Assembly: GCF_033118175.1 (NCBI RefSeq) | Contig: NC_083698.1 | Coordinates: forward strand, 70,773,001-70,837,000 | Reading direction: 5' to 3' | From: Dama dama | Lineage: Eukaryota; Chordata; Mammalia; Artiodactyla; Cervidae | DNA: 64,000 bases | Part shown: positions 22,150-35,490 of the stretch, in pieces | Numbering within the stretch: the first letter of the stretch is position 1 | How the letters are laid out: every line of letters begins with the position of its first letter | Position numbers and translations under genes: made by a program | Notes under the pieces: generated by a model | Told to the model about the DNA's origin: nothing | The model's input: the letters and a program-made list of their open reading frames with translations, nothing else | Database searches by the model: none

Positions 22150-25100
22150 AATATATTATCCATCATAGAGAAACTAATTGTCTAACAAATTAAAAGACAA
22201 ATATTTTCATCACTATGGAATGCATGTAGAAGGAATTTTTTGATCAGTGGCCCTTTCTATTCTCCAAATTTTAAAACATGTACGGTTACCCATCTGACCT
22301 ACACACAGTGCCAGTCCTAGGGTGGAGAAACAACTTAATTAAAAGCCTCAGCAAATAAAACAGCAATTTAAACAGCCAGGTAAAGGATTTCTAGGGTTAG
22401 ACTCTGGAACTCAAATATCTACACAGTTGCAAAAGCAAATAACTGTACAGTTACAGCATAGCTGCTTTTACGGCAAAAATTGTTATACATAAATAGATTT
22501 CAATACATATTTTGTCCCCCTCAAATTGCCATCACACTGCTAAAGAGCAATAACATTCAGACCACAAAATTGAGTTATTTTTATAAGTAAAGTAAAGTAG
22601 ACAGCAGCTGCAGGATTAATACATTCCCTTGATTTATTTTTTATTTACAGATGCACATTTTCATTAGCTGGGATTTGAACAGAATGGATTTTTACAACAA
22701 AAGCAATAGCAGCCCAATTCTGGCTTTTATACACAGATGGGCTTCTCTCTATCTCCTTGGACAGTTTTGAGTGTATCTTCTTCCAACACAACCCAGATGC
22801 GTCTATTTGTAATGTTCAGTTTGCAGCCTCGAGGCAGAGTACACAATTTCCCTCCCTAATCTGCAGAGCAAATCTCAGATGCAAACCGTTTTCTGTGTAG
22901 ATGCAAGGAAGTCGTGGAGAGTTGGGCTGGAAATGCAAACAGAATTATTTTCTCCTTCTTCCTATGAAAATTAAGGCATTTCATGTCTCTGTGATGATTT
23001 CTTTAGTTATCTATCTACATTTGCTACAATGATTTCCTAAATGGCCTTAGGCTGTATTACTTCCCTTGGCCTTAGAAAACAATCAAATTTGTGTTGCAAG
23101 TGTCCCAGCCTGACTGTTCTGTTTGATCACAGTTATTAGACTATCCTCTAATACACTGGAATGGTTATTGTTTTAGACGTTGAACCACAATAGTTATAAA
23201 TAACCACAGATCCTCAAAATTTCTCATGTGTGGTATATATTCTCTCTGACCAGTCTTATTTGTGTTGGTGCCTAAGAAAGGTTTGCTTACTGAATAAAGC
23301 CACCATCTCTCATCGCACAGCCCTGTCTTAGTTTTGGGGGTGGTACTGCTAAGATACCTTCAGGGCTATGGTTTAAAAGGGTACTCTAACTGTGTTAGAA
23401 TAGCAATACAGTATCCCATACTGTAAAGAAACACACAGGATGTGGTGCTACTGAACTAGCCAAGGCAGTAAACAGGCATCAACACAATCAATGATGGATA
23501 TCTGGAATGCTAGGTGGAGGCAGCAGTAACCAAAGCCTGCAGGACTTCAGGATTACAGAGTGCAGAGGGCATCTGAGCCCTAACCCCAAGATGTACGCTC
23601 TACCTTTTTCCTTATGCTTATTCTTTACCAGGCTCTCAGAAAGACCAAAGGAAGTTAAAGAACTGGAATGTCAGGCTAAGACTTGCCCATTCCATACTTT
23701 TATCCATAGCTCTGTGCCTGAAAAATTCAGGATCTTGGTTGAAAAGAAAGACAAGAACAAAAATAACTGCAAAGTGACCAGAACTTTACACTTGGCAAGC
23801 TTGCTAGCCCATTCTCTCAGGCACGACTTGTCACTTTCCCCTGCCACATGCCTGTCCACATTTATGGATGAGTGGATTATCACTGAGCAAAGACAAATTA
23901 TCTTTAAATCTGAAACTATAAAATGTCTGTCTGTTGGATTACATTTCCCTGTTGTTTTATCAGGGGTGGTGCGCAGGGCGGCGGGGAGGCTGGGCAAGCA
24001 GAGTGACTGAAAAGGATAATAGCATTGGCCCATTCTATGCCAAAGAGAGAAAAAAAAGCTAAAATTATGCTAGCAAGCACCAATGGTGGTTCTGACTCCA
24101 GAAAACCTGAATGAGCAACACACCTTTTAAACTACAGTAGTGAGAAAGAAAACTCAGTTCCCTATCCAAAGTCTACTGCACAGCTAGAAGTCCCATCATC
24201 TCAGGTTTTAAATAAGCTTCTAGGTAAAGACCTGTGCACCCAATTTCCACCCAGAGTGTACCTGCTAACAGTTTATCTGATTTCTTGATATCTGATGTAT
24301 CATAATATCACTCTGTTTCAAGAACCTGAGTGGTTAATTCACAATGAAAGGTCCCTTCTTACCAAATGCTGTGGAAATAATCTCTGAACTTTATCTTGAT
24401 TTTAGATGCAGTATTTGTTGTGCGAAATTTATAGTCAGCGTATGGTGCCTAGGTTTTATTTGTCCAATTTTTTAACTTAGCATGAGTTCTTCTGAGATTC
24501 ACCTCTGTTTGGCTAAGGTAATCATAGAATAAAAATAAATACATAAATAAAAAGGACTTTTTTTCATAGAAATACTGACACAATCTTAACTGGAATGGAG
24601 GGAGTTGTGCAGCCATAATAATAAAAGTAGCAAACGTTAGCAATCTGCTTCATAGCGTGAAATAAAATGTATTTCAGTAAAAACATGAACACTGTTCCAA
24701 CTGTAATTTTTCACACAGCTGTGATAAAAGAACGATAAAAGTGATAAGGCATAACAATTCCTGAGTAAACACACATATAAAATGAAGTGAAAGCTCAGAT
24801 CTAAAGTGTTTTGTTTTACTTGCAGATGCTAAACATACCATGGGTGAAGCCTTAATATTTTTTAACAGCTATCAATTTTATTCACTTGTACAATGTAATG
24901 GATGCTAGAGGCTTCCAAGAAATATGTTGCATTAAGAGATATTCTCCCTCAGCCTGGACATTTGACATCTTGTCACTTTGTAACACTACATACTTTTGAA
25001 TAGATATACTATCTATAGCACTGCTTGATAAGAAAAAAATAATAGCAAAAGCAATACCAATGAATCTCTCTTATAGAAAAAAAATTTCATTTCCTTAAAA

Positions 25101-25720
25101 AATTATGTTATTCTGTCCCTGCCTCTTAAAAATCTGAGTCTTTCCCAAGGTAATAGAACACTTCTTTAATCATTAGAATAAATGGATGTTTGTCCAACGA
25201 GAACAGTTATTTTCTAAAATAGAAACATTCCTTCTAGAATGTTCTTGGGGCAAACAAATGATGTTGAAAGCACATAAATGACAAAATGTACTCAGAGGAA
25301 AAAAAAAGATGACTCAATATTTTCATAACTATTCATCACAATCTATAAAATACTCTATGGCCTTTGGATCAAGGCACAGTTAGTGAACAGAGATAAATCC
25401 CAAACTGATTATTTCTCCCTTAGAGTAAACAGCTACTCTCCCACTGACATTAAGGCTGTGAGCTATTACACTCAGTAGTCACAAAACACATGCTAACCTG
25501 TGGCTCTCACCTAATCTCCTTTACCCTTGAACTGGTACACAATATTTATTCATCCATTTTTTATCCATTTTTTTTTCTCCAGCATATATCAAAGCACCTC
25601 CAATGGGTGAAGGAGCTGTAGAGACCTATGACTTCCTGCACTGTTGTGGTAAAGCTACCTGTTCAACAAAATCTGGGTTCCTATCCCATAGGATCTAGGG
25701 AAGCATGTTCTATGTATGCT
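22150..25720. other. Long stretch free of recognisable transposons
   Basis: About 3.6 kb in which I recognise no BovB, SINE, L1 or LTR, unusual next to the crowded left part. Base composition is more even around 22600-23000 and 23500-24000. A 167-codon plus frame at 23507-24010 has no recognisable domain. Short homopolymers are the only simple repeats. Confidence 0.5.
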
Positions 25721-25721
25721 T

Positions 25722-25925
25722 GAAAGTTGGCTCAGTCATGTCCAACTCTTTGTGACGCCCTGGACTGTAGCCCACCAGGCTCCTCTGTTTATGAGATTCT
25801 CCAGGCAGGAATACTGGAGTGGGTAGCCATTCCCTTCTCCAGGGAATTTTCTCGACCCAGGGAATGAACCCAGGTCTCCTGCATTGCAGACAGATTCTTC
25901 TCTATCTGAACCACCAGGGAAGCCT
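25722..25925 (-). mobile_element. Bov-tA SINE, inverted
   Basis: Minus-strand SINE with tail 'gttggctcagtcatgtccaa', middle 'ggcaggaatactggagtggg' and head 'gaaccaccagggaagcc'. No convincing target duplication was seen. It faces another Bov-tA 50 bases to the right. Confidence 0.9.
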
Positions 25926-25974
25926 GTTATATTATATTTCCTTGGCTTTCTTTGCATCTGGCCATGGACAGATG

Positions 25975-26192
25975 GGGCTTCCCTAGTGACTCAGACAGCA
26001 AAGCATCTGTCTGCAAAGCAGAAGACCTGGGTTCAATCCCTGGGTTGGGAAGATCCCCTGGAGAAGGGAAATGGCAGCCCACTCCAGTATTCTTGCCTGG
26101 AAAATTCCATGGACCGCAGAGCCTGGTAGGCTACCGTCCATGGGGTCGCAAAGAGTCAGACACGACTGAGCGACTTCACTTTCACTTTCACT
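25975..26192 (+). mobile_element. Bov-tA2 SINE with perfect duplication
   Basis: Full-length plus-strand Bov-tA2: head 'gggcttccctagtgactcag', middle 'ggttgggaagatcccctgga', tail 'gagcgacttcactttcactt'. The 11-base duplication atggacagatg is identical at 25964-25974 and 26193-26203, so the insertion is fairly young. Confidence 0.95.
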
Positions 26193-26429
26193 ATGGACAG
26201 ATGACTACAGAGTGCATAAACTCTTTGGGGCCCCTGGTCAAGAAGCAGATGCTTTCTTTCTACTCTCTCTTGGCCTTACTTGGTGTCCTTGGAAATTATA
26301 TATTGAACAGGGAAAATTGCCTAGAGATGGAAAGAGGCTGGTTGCTACATCACCATACAGAAGACTGCCTGCCAGAGACCACACTTAAGTATTGTAAGAG
26401 TGAAAGCAAACTTCAGTTGTGTTAAATTA

Positions 26430-26551
26430 TAGGGTTAGCCAAAAAGTTCATTCAGCTTTAAGAAAAACTAAAAGGTGTATTTTTCAGATTCGCCAAGAAC
26501 TTTATTGACCGATGTATTCACTAACTGAATGAACTTCTTGCCAACCCAATA
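26430..26551. mobile_element. Mariner-type MITE with terminal inverted repeats
   Basis: About 120 bases bounded by TA dinucleotides. The left end gggttagccaaaaagttcat and the right end, read in reverse, gggttggcaagaagttcatt are inverted repeats of about 23-24 bases. These termini match the mariner family known from ruminants and other cetartiodactyls ('ttgggttggccaaaaagttc'). There is no transposase sequence, so it is non-autonomous. Confidence 0.8.
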
Positions 26552-26646
26552 TTTTTATTTAAGGACTTATGTGTTAATGATAATTAACACTATCATATAT
26601 AGGAATCTTATTCTCAGGAGCTTACCTTTAATAAAGGAGATGATTT

Positions 26647-27347
26647 GTTGTTGTTGCTGTTCAGTAACTCAGTCGTTACTCAATAACTCCAGCTCTTTGT
26701 GACCCCATGGACTGCAGCACACCAGGCTTCCCTGTTCTTCACCATCGCCTGGAGTTTGCTCTTACTCATGTCCTTTGAGTCAGTGATGCTATCCAATCAC
26801 CTCATCCTCTGTCACTCCCTTCTCCTCCTGCCCTCAATCTTTCCCAGCATCAGAGCCTTTTCCAATGAGTCAGCTCTTCACATCAGGTGGCCACAGTACT
26901 GGAGTTTCAGCTTCAGCATCAGTCCTCCAATGGATATTCAGGGTTGATTTTCCTTGGGATTGACTGATTTGATCTACTTGCTATCCAAGAGACTCTTAAG
27001 AGTCTTCTCCAGCATCACAGTTTGAAAGTATAAGTTCTTTGGCACTCAGCCTTCTTTATGATCTGGCTCTCATATCCGTACATGACTACTGGAAAAACCA
27101 CAGCTTTGACTATATAGTCCTTTTCCAGCAAAGTGATGTCTCTGCTCTTTAATATGCTGTCCAGGTCTGTCATAGCTTTTCTTCCAAGGAGCAAGTGTCC
27201 TTCAATTTCATGGCTGCAGTCACTGTCCACAGTGATTTTGGAACCCAAGAAAATAAAGTCTGTCACTGTTTCCATTGTTTCCCCATCTATTTGCCATGAA
27301 GTGATGGGACCAGATGCCATGATCTTAGTTTTTTTTAATGTTAAGTT
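26647..27347 (-). mobile_element. BovB LINE, 3' fragment
   Basis: Inverted 5'-truncated BovB with its tail at 26647-26690 and cut end near 27347 ('gatcttagtttt'). The minus frame 27320-27015 reads MASGPITSWQIDGETMETVT followed by DFIFLGSKIT. Near 26662-26690 the tail contains a small extra duplication ('cagtaactcagtcgttactc'). Confidence 0.92.
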
Positions 27348-28631
27348 ACTTCAAATCATGTTTGAGAAAAAAAATGAGACATGTTTGTACAAGGTAATAA
27401 GGCAAGTAACCCCAAATTATACTTTAGAATATCATCAACATAGTGAGAAAAGGATCTGGGTTTCAAAGAGCAGGATCAGGTAAATCTAGAGCTGTTGGAC
27501 AAGGCCTCATGGAGAAAAGGCCTTTTAACTTGATTTCAAAGGATGAATAGCAGTATGACAAGTAAGAAACAAAGCTGAAGGCATTTCAGGCTGAGGGAAC
27601 TGTGTGGTCAAGAGGGAGGAAATAAAGTGTAATGATGTAGGAAACGCCAGTATCTGAATAAAGAATTATAGCCTGCCTGAAAGCAACTGTGAAATGGTTA
27701 ATCAGAACCTCCCAAGTTGCTATAGTTCAGCACTTACCAATAACCTGACATGTAAATTATAAAGCCACGGCTTTGGCATTATGGAGGGGACAACATGCAC
27801 TGGGGAGGGTTACCTCAACTTAAAAGTTTTTCTCTTCTTTCCAAAAATCCAGGTACTAGAATGTCTCTATTACCATGTGGATAATGAGAGAGTGATACAA
27901 GAATTTCAAAGGTCTGACAGGTCACAGACAGAGCCCCAAAGCACATACCCACTGAGTGCCAGTGTCGAAATGGAAATGCTCCCTCTAGAAATTAACATTT
28001 CTCAAGAAGCATGATGAAAGAGACAGAAATCCTCCAATCCCAAAATGCATGCATCTATAGACTTGTCAGCAATACTTGGGCACATGCTGCTATACCTATT
28101 ACAGAGCTTTCTTCAGCTTTATGAATAAAATTTAAAACTCTGATCTTAAAATTCAAAGATCTGATAAATAAGCATTCTTTCAGAAATTGATAGTTCACAA
28201 AGAGTGACTAGAAAACGAAGATGAGTTAGAAAAGCGAACACTTAGGGATAAGGAATCCCCCAACCTTATTTTGAAGGGATTGAAAGTTAAGATCAGAATC
28301 CTACTATACAACTCTTATTCTTCAATGTTCTATGCTTGAGTCGATAAATTAGAAAACTATGAGTAATTTTCATCCCATGGTATAAACACACTCATTCTTT
28401 TAGGAATTTTTTAAGTGACAAATGGAGGACTATTCAACAAATGACACTTATCTAGAAAATACATCTGCACTACATTTTAGTTTACATGGAGAACTGCCCA
28501 TTACAGACAAATGTCCATTGGCAAATAACTCCAGTTCTCTACAAAAGCCTAGATAGGTCTTGTCCACAAAAAGAGAATTTACTCCTTTCTTCATGGTCCA
28601 TTCTGGCAAGGGTACAGAAGAGACGCACTAT
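27348..28631. other. Mostly single-copy stretch
   Basis: A segment around 27540-27640 ('gaaggcatttcaggctgagg') resembles a widespread old mammalian repeat whose family I cannot name. The rest is unrecognised. Confidence 0.4.
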
Positions 28632-28996
28632 TATGGATTGAATATCTCCCCAAAATTCATATGTTGAAACCCTACATCTCATGTGATAGTGTTAGTAAGT
28701 AAGTGGGAGGTAATTTGAAACAGAGGAACTCTTAAGGGGGAAGTCCCCATAAATGGGATTAGTGCCCTTTTAAGAGTCAGGAAAGAGCTTGCCTACCACC
28801 TCTGTTCTCTTCAATGTGTGGACACTCTGAGAAGTTGGCAATCTGCAACCTGGAAGAGGGTTCTCACCGGAACTCAACCATGCCACACCATGATCATGGA
28901 CTTGCAGACTCCAGAACTGTGAGAAACAAATGTCTGCTGTCTATGAGCCATTCAGTCTTTGGTATTTTGTTATAGCAGCCCAAACTAAGATACCTA
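28632..28996 (+). mobile_element. MaLR LTR (MST/MLT1 type)
   Basis: Plus-strand LTR relic: 'tatggattgaatatctcccc', 'ttcatatgttgaaaccctac', 'gggattagtgcccttttaag', 'ttggacttgcagactccag'-like sequence at 28900, and the end 'tattttgttatagcagccca'. Solo LTR without coding sequence. Confidence 0.75.
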
Positions 28997-29864
28997 TACA
29001 AATTTAAACCAGTTCGTACTGTCTCCTCTTTGGAAGTTTGAATTACAGAGCCTGACTCTAAGAAAAGAAATATATTTCCTTGCTTTTGCTTGCCTGTTTA
29101 AAGACATGCATAGTTTTCAAATTTTTTTAGGTGTCTTAGTGCCCTGTGTTGTCTGTTTAGCTTCTCTTGGGCTAGAGAATAGAAGTCTCATTTCCAAGAC
29201 AGCACTGTGTGAAAAAAGAGAGAGACAGAGAGAAAACTGTGAAGAAAAGGTGTGGGGCAAGCAAATGAAGCAAACTTAACAGCTTCCTTCAACAGCTTAG
29301 TAGCAGCTCTGCATCCCCAGGACTAGCCATGCCAATACCGATTTTCATTGCCAAGTGATTCTTTCCTCCTCACTGTCTCCCCTTCTTTTCTTATTATCTT
29401 TTTTCTTCCCTTCCTGTGCTACAATAATTCACAAGAGGTTTGGATAAATGTATTTATGCTTTAAAAAGAAATTTTCATTTAAACTGATGCAAGCGTCAAA
29501 GGATGACAAAATCATCCCCTTTCTATACAGATGAGTAGCTCTTTTTCCACTTTAAAACATTTTTTCAGAAAATCTAAAATATGTGAGGCTGGAGATTCTT
29601 TTGGAGATAGCAAAGAAAGGAGATGTACTCTGTGCTTGTAAGAGAAAATTTGTCTTAAACCTACCTTCTTTCTACACTGGAAAACAGCTGGAAAACAAAT
29701 TAGCACAGGGCATATTCTTAAGAACATTTTCCTTGAAAAAATAATAACTTAATTCAAAAACCTAAGCCTGAATCACATTTTTTTCTTGATGCTCTCTTAC
29801 TTCATCTGCTTCCCTGAGCCTTCTCTCCTATCTGAACCACCTTCCCCAGTTCACCCTCCATGGA
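28997..29864. other. Single-copy stretch
   Basis: Nothing recognised other than a short GA-rich run near 29217-29235. Confidence 0.4.
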
Positions 29865-30065
29865 GTCACAAGAACAAGCCACATAAAAATACAGCTTTTA
29901 TAGCATCACTCCCTGGTTAAATTAAATCAACAGTACCTAACGCCAGTTTTAGGAAAGCCCACAACTCACTATATTATCTCTTAATATGCCAACCTCACTT
30001 CTCTCTCACCTCCTTACACTCCAGCAATAATGACTTACTTTGATTCATATTAATATACCATAGCA
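29865..30065 (+). mobile_element. L2-like LINE fragment
   Basis: The succession 'catcactccctggttaaatt', 'aggaaagcccacaactcact', 'caacctcacttctctctcac' and 'ttacactccagcaataatga' follows the common L2 3'-region pattern. Ancient; boundaries uncertain. Confidence 0.45.
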
Positions 30066-30615
30066 TTTCATGCTCGCCATTTATTCATTCATTCTGTTAG
30101 CAATGAATGGAATGAACACTTGGTGCACTCCTGTTCATCTTCCAAACCCTTTGTATCAGTTAGAGTTGAAATGTGTGAAACAGAAACTACTCTGTATATC
30201 AGACAGGAAGGCATTTAATGCAAGGAATGAAGTGCCAATGAAACTGTTGAAAGGATTAAAGGAACACAAGTCGGGGCCACCAATAAGCTTTCAGGTCACA
30301 ACACTGCAGGTATGATCCAGAATTTGGGAGCTGCTACTAACAGTTAGAGGTCAGAAAGCTACAAGAACTACTATCTATGTCATACCTACCCACACAGTCA
30401 AGGGTGATGACCGGGCGGTGAAACAAGGAGTCTGAATACTATAAAAAATAATGTTTGCTGGATCCTTGTATGTCAGATGTCATCACAGCAAAAGGAAAAA
30501 TGACTCTATTCTCTCCTGCTCTACAAATTTTTCACTAGAGCATTTCATTACATTTTTTGGCCTTCCAACCCCTATAGAGTATAGGGACATGGATGAGGAG
30601 GAAATAGGTGCAAGG
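30066..30615. other. Unrecognised stretch
   Basis: The 30155-30420 part has the look of an old interspersed repeat ('aggcatttaatgcaaggaat'), but no family could be assigned. No gene is seen. Confidence 0.35.
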
Positions 30616-30626
30616 ATCAGTAGATA

Positions 30627-30846
30627 ACAAGGGCTTCCGAGGTGGCGTAGTGGTAAAGAATCCACTGGGCAATGCAGGAGATGCAGGAGATGTGGGTTTG
30701 ATCCCTGGATGGGGAAGATCCCCTGGAGAAGGAAAAGTAACCAACTCCTGTATTCTTGCCTGAAAAATTTCACAGACAGAGGAGCCTGGCAGGCTACAGC
30801 CCATGGGGTTTCAAAGAGCCAAACATAACTGAGCAACTGAGCTCAC
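30627..30846 (+). mobile_element. Bov-tA3-like SINE with duplication
   Basis: Plus-strand SINE with head 'gggcttccgaggtggcgtag', an inserted repeat 'gatgcaggagatgtgggttt' and tail 'taactgagcaactgagctc'. The flanking repeats atcagtagata (30616-30626) and atcagtaaata (30847-30857) differ at one of 11 positions. Confidence 0.92.
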
Positions 30847-30857
30847 ATCAGTAAATA

Positions 30858-32169
30858 TTAGGAATCGTACCCTCTGTCAAGCCCTTCTTTGGACCTTCCA
30901 TCCCTAAAAGTCTTGGGTGATCATTTCCTCCACCATATTCCCTCTGTTCTTTACTAAGCATACTATTCTATTATCTTAGTAGTCTTACCATATTTCAAAA
31001 TTTGTGGACACACATATAGTTCATATATTATAAATACCCAATCATTATTTTACTCATCTTTTAAAAATCCCTAGTGCCTAGCATAATCTCTGACACATAA
31101 TATCTCCATATTTTATTTCAAATATTATTAAGTACCACTTTAATTTACAAAAAATATTAACTTAGGAAAGTGAGATTTTCAGTTTCAAGATTTTCAGTTT
31201 CAATCTCCTCTTCAATAGATTCAAAAAATACAGAGTTGGAAAGCAGTGACATTGAACACTCTTGAGATTTCAGCAAATTCTCTTTTCCATAGAAGAATAA
31301 TATCTTAGGATGTTATTCAATTAAAATGCAAATTTGAGGATTCTTTGGTTCTAGTAGATATTCTACTCATTGTACTCTCCAGTGATCAATTTGCTCTTCC
31401 CAACAGAGGATAGAAAATCAGGCATTTTATTGCACTTATTTAAATTATATTTCATTTATGCATTGGGTTAAACAACCTCTGGGCATGATTATAAGCCTCA
31501 CAAGTAAAAACACAGTGAGCAATTTGAATTTATGTTCTAATATAGATTAAGTATCAAAAGAATATTCAAATAAGATTCAGAATATATTTTTATATTCCAC
31601 TCACAATAATTTCTTTATTAGAGTGTGGAGAGTAAGGAAGAATGTCTGTGTCTAGCTTCTTATATCTCTGGAGTAGGACAGATCAACTTCTACAACATGC
31701 CTAAGTACAGTCCAGCGATTCTTAACAACCAAATCACAGCTTAAACAAAAAATTCCTAGAGACATACGATACTCCTCTGGTTCCATACAAATACCCAGTT
31801 GTCCACTGGAGGTGGATTAAGGGGGAAGCTAAGATGTAATAAAACTAGCAACACCTTTTTAAGTACTAAGCTAGAAATGTTTTGTGTAAAATTATGTCAC
31901 ATACTAACAGAACATTAAATGGCCAAAGATGAATTTACCTTTTAGTTTCACTTAAATTCAGTAATAAGAATCAAAAGTAAAATGAGACTACTCTAGAGAA
32001 AAATTAAGAGCAGACAGTGTAGTTATCAGTAGAGAAATAAACTGCAGAGGCTATAACTTTCACCATTGGCTCTCAGGTAATTTTAAGTGCTTCCCCTGAC
32101 CTTTACAAATGAAGAAAATGAGGTACTGAGAGCTTGTGCGGAGAATATCAAAGAAGCAGAATTCATCAG
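30858..32169. other. AT-rich, mostly single-copy stretch
   Basis: A weak L2/MIR-like end may lie near 31065-31115 ('ccctagtgcctagcataatc'). Nothing else was recognised. Confidence 0.4.
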
Positions 32170-32579
32170 TGTTATGATCTAAATGTTTGTATCCTCCCAA
32201 AATTCATATATTGAAACCTTAACCCCTGCTATAGCTGAATTTGGAGACAGGACCTCTATGAAAGTAGTTAAGGTTAAAGGAGGTCATGGGGGCACTGGTT
32301 TTGGCGAAGGCGGAAGTTGATTTGATTGGATTAGTGTCCTTATACGAAGAGACACCAGAGAGCTCCATCTCTCTCCTCCTGCATCACAGAACAGCCATAT
32401 GAGGACGTGGTGAGAAGGCAGCCATCTGCAAGCCAGAAAGACAGCCCTCTTCAAAAACCAACTAAGCAGGCACCATGATCTCAGACTTCCAGCCTCCAGA
32501 ACTGTGACAGAACATATTTCTGTTGTTTAAAATGGCCAGTTTGCAATATTCTGTTATGCAGCTTAGCAGACTAATACAA
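32170..32579 (+). mobile_element. MLT1-type MaLR LTR
   Basis: Solo LTR relic in plus orientation, beginning 'tgttatgatctaaatgtttg', with 'caaaattcatatattgaaac', 'attagtgtccttatacgaag', 'gaaggcagccatctgcaagc', 'agcctccagaactgtgacag' and the 3' end 'cagcttagcagactaataca'. Both TG and CA ends are visible. Confidence 0.78.
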
Positions 32580-35490
32580 TCTTAGCCAACTAAGATCCTT
32601 CTCCGCTCCTGCTCTCATCTATACACAGGCACCATAGAGTCACCAAAAAGCTGAAGGCCGAGGAAACAGCACAGGAAAAGCAGGCGCAAAGTACTGCAAT
32701 TCTTATGCACTGCCGTTGAGGAAAGTGCCAAACAGGTACTTTGTTCCTCTGACATGTCTCACTGAAGGCTACTCATGATACAGATATTTAGATAAAATAA
32801 CATAGACAAAATTAATGTTATACTGATTACACGTGCATAAGAATGTTGCAGCAAGACAACCACAGTGTGATTTAGTCACCCAGGAAAACCCAGGCCAGAA
32901 GTCTTTGCTCAGAGCCTTGGATGACAGACATAGAAATGGGATTCTAGGTTCATGAGAACACAAACCCCACTACATATTACTGTGGTATTTTCTGTATGTA
33001 ATGTGTTTAAAATTGTTCTAAATCTTGGCTTTGGAGTTGATAATAAGAAGCAATATCTTCCAAGTCTTTTAATTATAAACTAAATCTAGGAAGTGGAAAT
33101 ATTCTCACCATTAATCAAATTAATGGTAATGGATCCATCATTTTCTGGAAAAAAAAATAATTTTGTGTAACTAGTAAAGGCTATATCCCACTTAAATTGG
33201 TTTCCTCGCCCTGTCTACCTTCTGTCAAATTTTTGACCACTTATAAGGACTGCTCTCAGATCTAAGCTATGATCTAAACTTAAAAACTCTAAATTCAGAA
33301 ACACCTTTAAAATAAATACCTTAAAATACCTTTAAATGACTGTTGGCATTGTGCTAATTATAAAGCTCTTGTCTCTCAGCTCCAGATCTAATATAACACA
33401 AGCTTACGCTTTGACCTACATGGTGCAGAACACTGGGGTCATCTCTACAGAACACAGGTCACACAACCAAACATGATTTCAAACTAAAAGATTTCAAATC
33501 TTTTATTTGTACTTCTCAAACATGGTGGAAAAGAAAAGGATATAGCAACATCGTTCATCACCATTTTCCTTTTCTATTGCTACTCTCACATAATGATTGT
33601 GCTCCAACCTAGTCCTGCCCCACAACAACAAAAATTTCTTCCAGAAGCTTCTCACCAGTTTCACTTTTCTAATTCTCCCGCACAAAACCTCAAATATTGA
33701 CGGTCCGACATAACCCACTTTGGAAATCCTAGGAGGGGAAGAAATGGAGCAAATCAAGTCAGAATATATTTGAAGTGAATGGCGAGGAGAAATTCAAGGA
33801 AATTACACCAGATGACTTACAGCTTTCTGTTCTTGTTAACCCTGTGGAGGGTGCATGGTGCTAAAGCTCTTTGCCTCTGTAGGTTGAGAGCTCCAAATGC
33901 AGCTATCTCTCATAACAGTGATATCCTCTCTGCAGAAGCAACATTTGTCTAGCACTAATAAGACAGAATGGGGATTCTGAACTTATTTTTGCCCAGAAAG
34001 TTACATCTATTTAGAGTGGTAGCTTTCATTTGTGTGTCTCCATGACACCTCCAGGTACCACTGTAACATCTTCTGCCATCTTCCCCAGCAGTAAATCATG
34101 GAAGATATTGCTGTTTACTCACTTCTCACTCAGCATGGTGTCAGTCATATTCACTCACATTCACAGACTTAAGTATCAGGAGACAGAGTTATAGTTCATT
34201 TTTTGTCAACAAATTCATGATAATTTATGGGAAGCAGTATTGGTGCTCAGCTTCACAAAGACTAAAAGAGGAAAAAAATGTCTCTTCCACCTTTCACTAA
34301 ATCACATATGAAGTACCTAAAATATATACAAAATGCGAAACAGAGTACACGTACCTTAAGTAGTCATTGTTTTTTTGTTTGAAATATAAGGCAAAACTAT
34401 ATGGAATATAAAGAATGGTAGAAAGAATGAAATTCATAACGGTTGAGGCAAAATAAGCAATATCATTCCCAAGAGAAATGAACATGTCAAATAACCAAGG
34501 AAGATGGGAGAGAAACTATTACAGCAAGAAAAGAAGAGAAAGAGCTGAAACTAAAATGTTGAATGCCAAGACACCTAGGAATAATGAAGAGGAAAAGGGT
34601 CTAGTGTTAATAAATCCCAGCTAGCACTGCCAGACTGGGAGGTTTAACAGTCTTTTGTCATTTTACTTTTAACCTTTTATTGAATTACCCATAGAAAGTT
34701 CTTATCCCAAAACAGATAAATAACTTTTACACAAATCAAACCCATGACAGTTTAAGCCACCATCCCCAAATTCTGAAAATCTCTCCATTTAAGAAAGAAA
34801 AACACAATGCATCACAACTGCTTCTGATAATCTCAAACGATGGATCATTTTTATTTTACTTTACTTTGTTTTGTTTTCACGTCAAGGCATCGAACCAAAA
34901 ATTAATCATAGGACCTTGCCAGGTATATTTTAATTCTCTCTGAAAGGATGAAACAGCCAACCCATAATAAGGCTTGGTCAAGGCGAAGTATAGCTACAAT
35001 TGCTATGGCATAGTTGGGAAAGCCACCTCAATCCTTATCACTGCTCACAGACAGCAATAAAATTCAAAAACACCGCTACCTGAGTAATAGCTAGTCAGCG
35101 CATCACTCTTTACTGCAGAAAGTTGTCCTTCATCAGTGTTAATCCCAAATCAATTGGTTAGGACGCAGCCCCAGTCATAACCGCCCTTTTGCTTTCTGCT
35201 TCAATGTGTTAAAAACATTCTTCAGCGTGTTACACACTATTTGCTTGTCTGCTCCTCCACCTCAATTTACAGGATAGAATTGTAAAAATCAGTTGGAAAC
35301 CTCAACTTATACACAACTACTTGGAAATCATTTCTTTGATGCTGATGCAGTATCAGTGAAAACAATGGTTTAAAAATAAAAACCTACTGCTCACTTTGGT
35401 GGGGAAAAAAGAAATACTCTCACGAGCTATGTTCAAGTACAAATAGAAAGGTGGAATTATTGAAATTCTTTTGTAGATAACCTGAGAGCT
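32580..35490. other. Long stretch without recognisable repeats
   Basis: About 2.9 kb with no BovB, SINE or LTR recognised. Short open frames, for example 33503-33757 on the minus strand, show no domain. It is moderately AT-rich and contains no tandem array. Confidence 0.45.

Noticed and set aside
23507..24010. 167-codon plus-strand open frame outside any repeat
   Set aside because: No recognisable domain, no upstream promoter or splice signals seen. A frame of this length is not very surprising in 64 kb searched in six frames.
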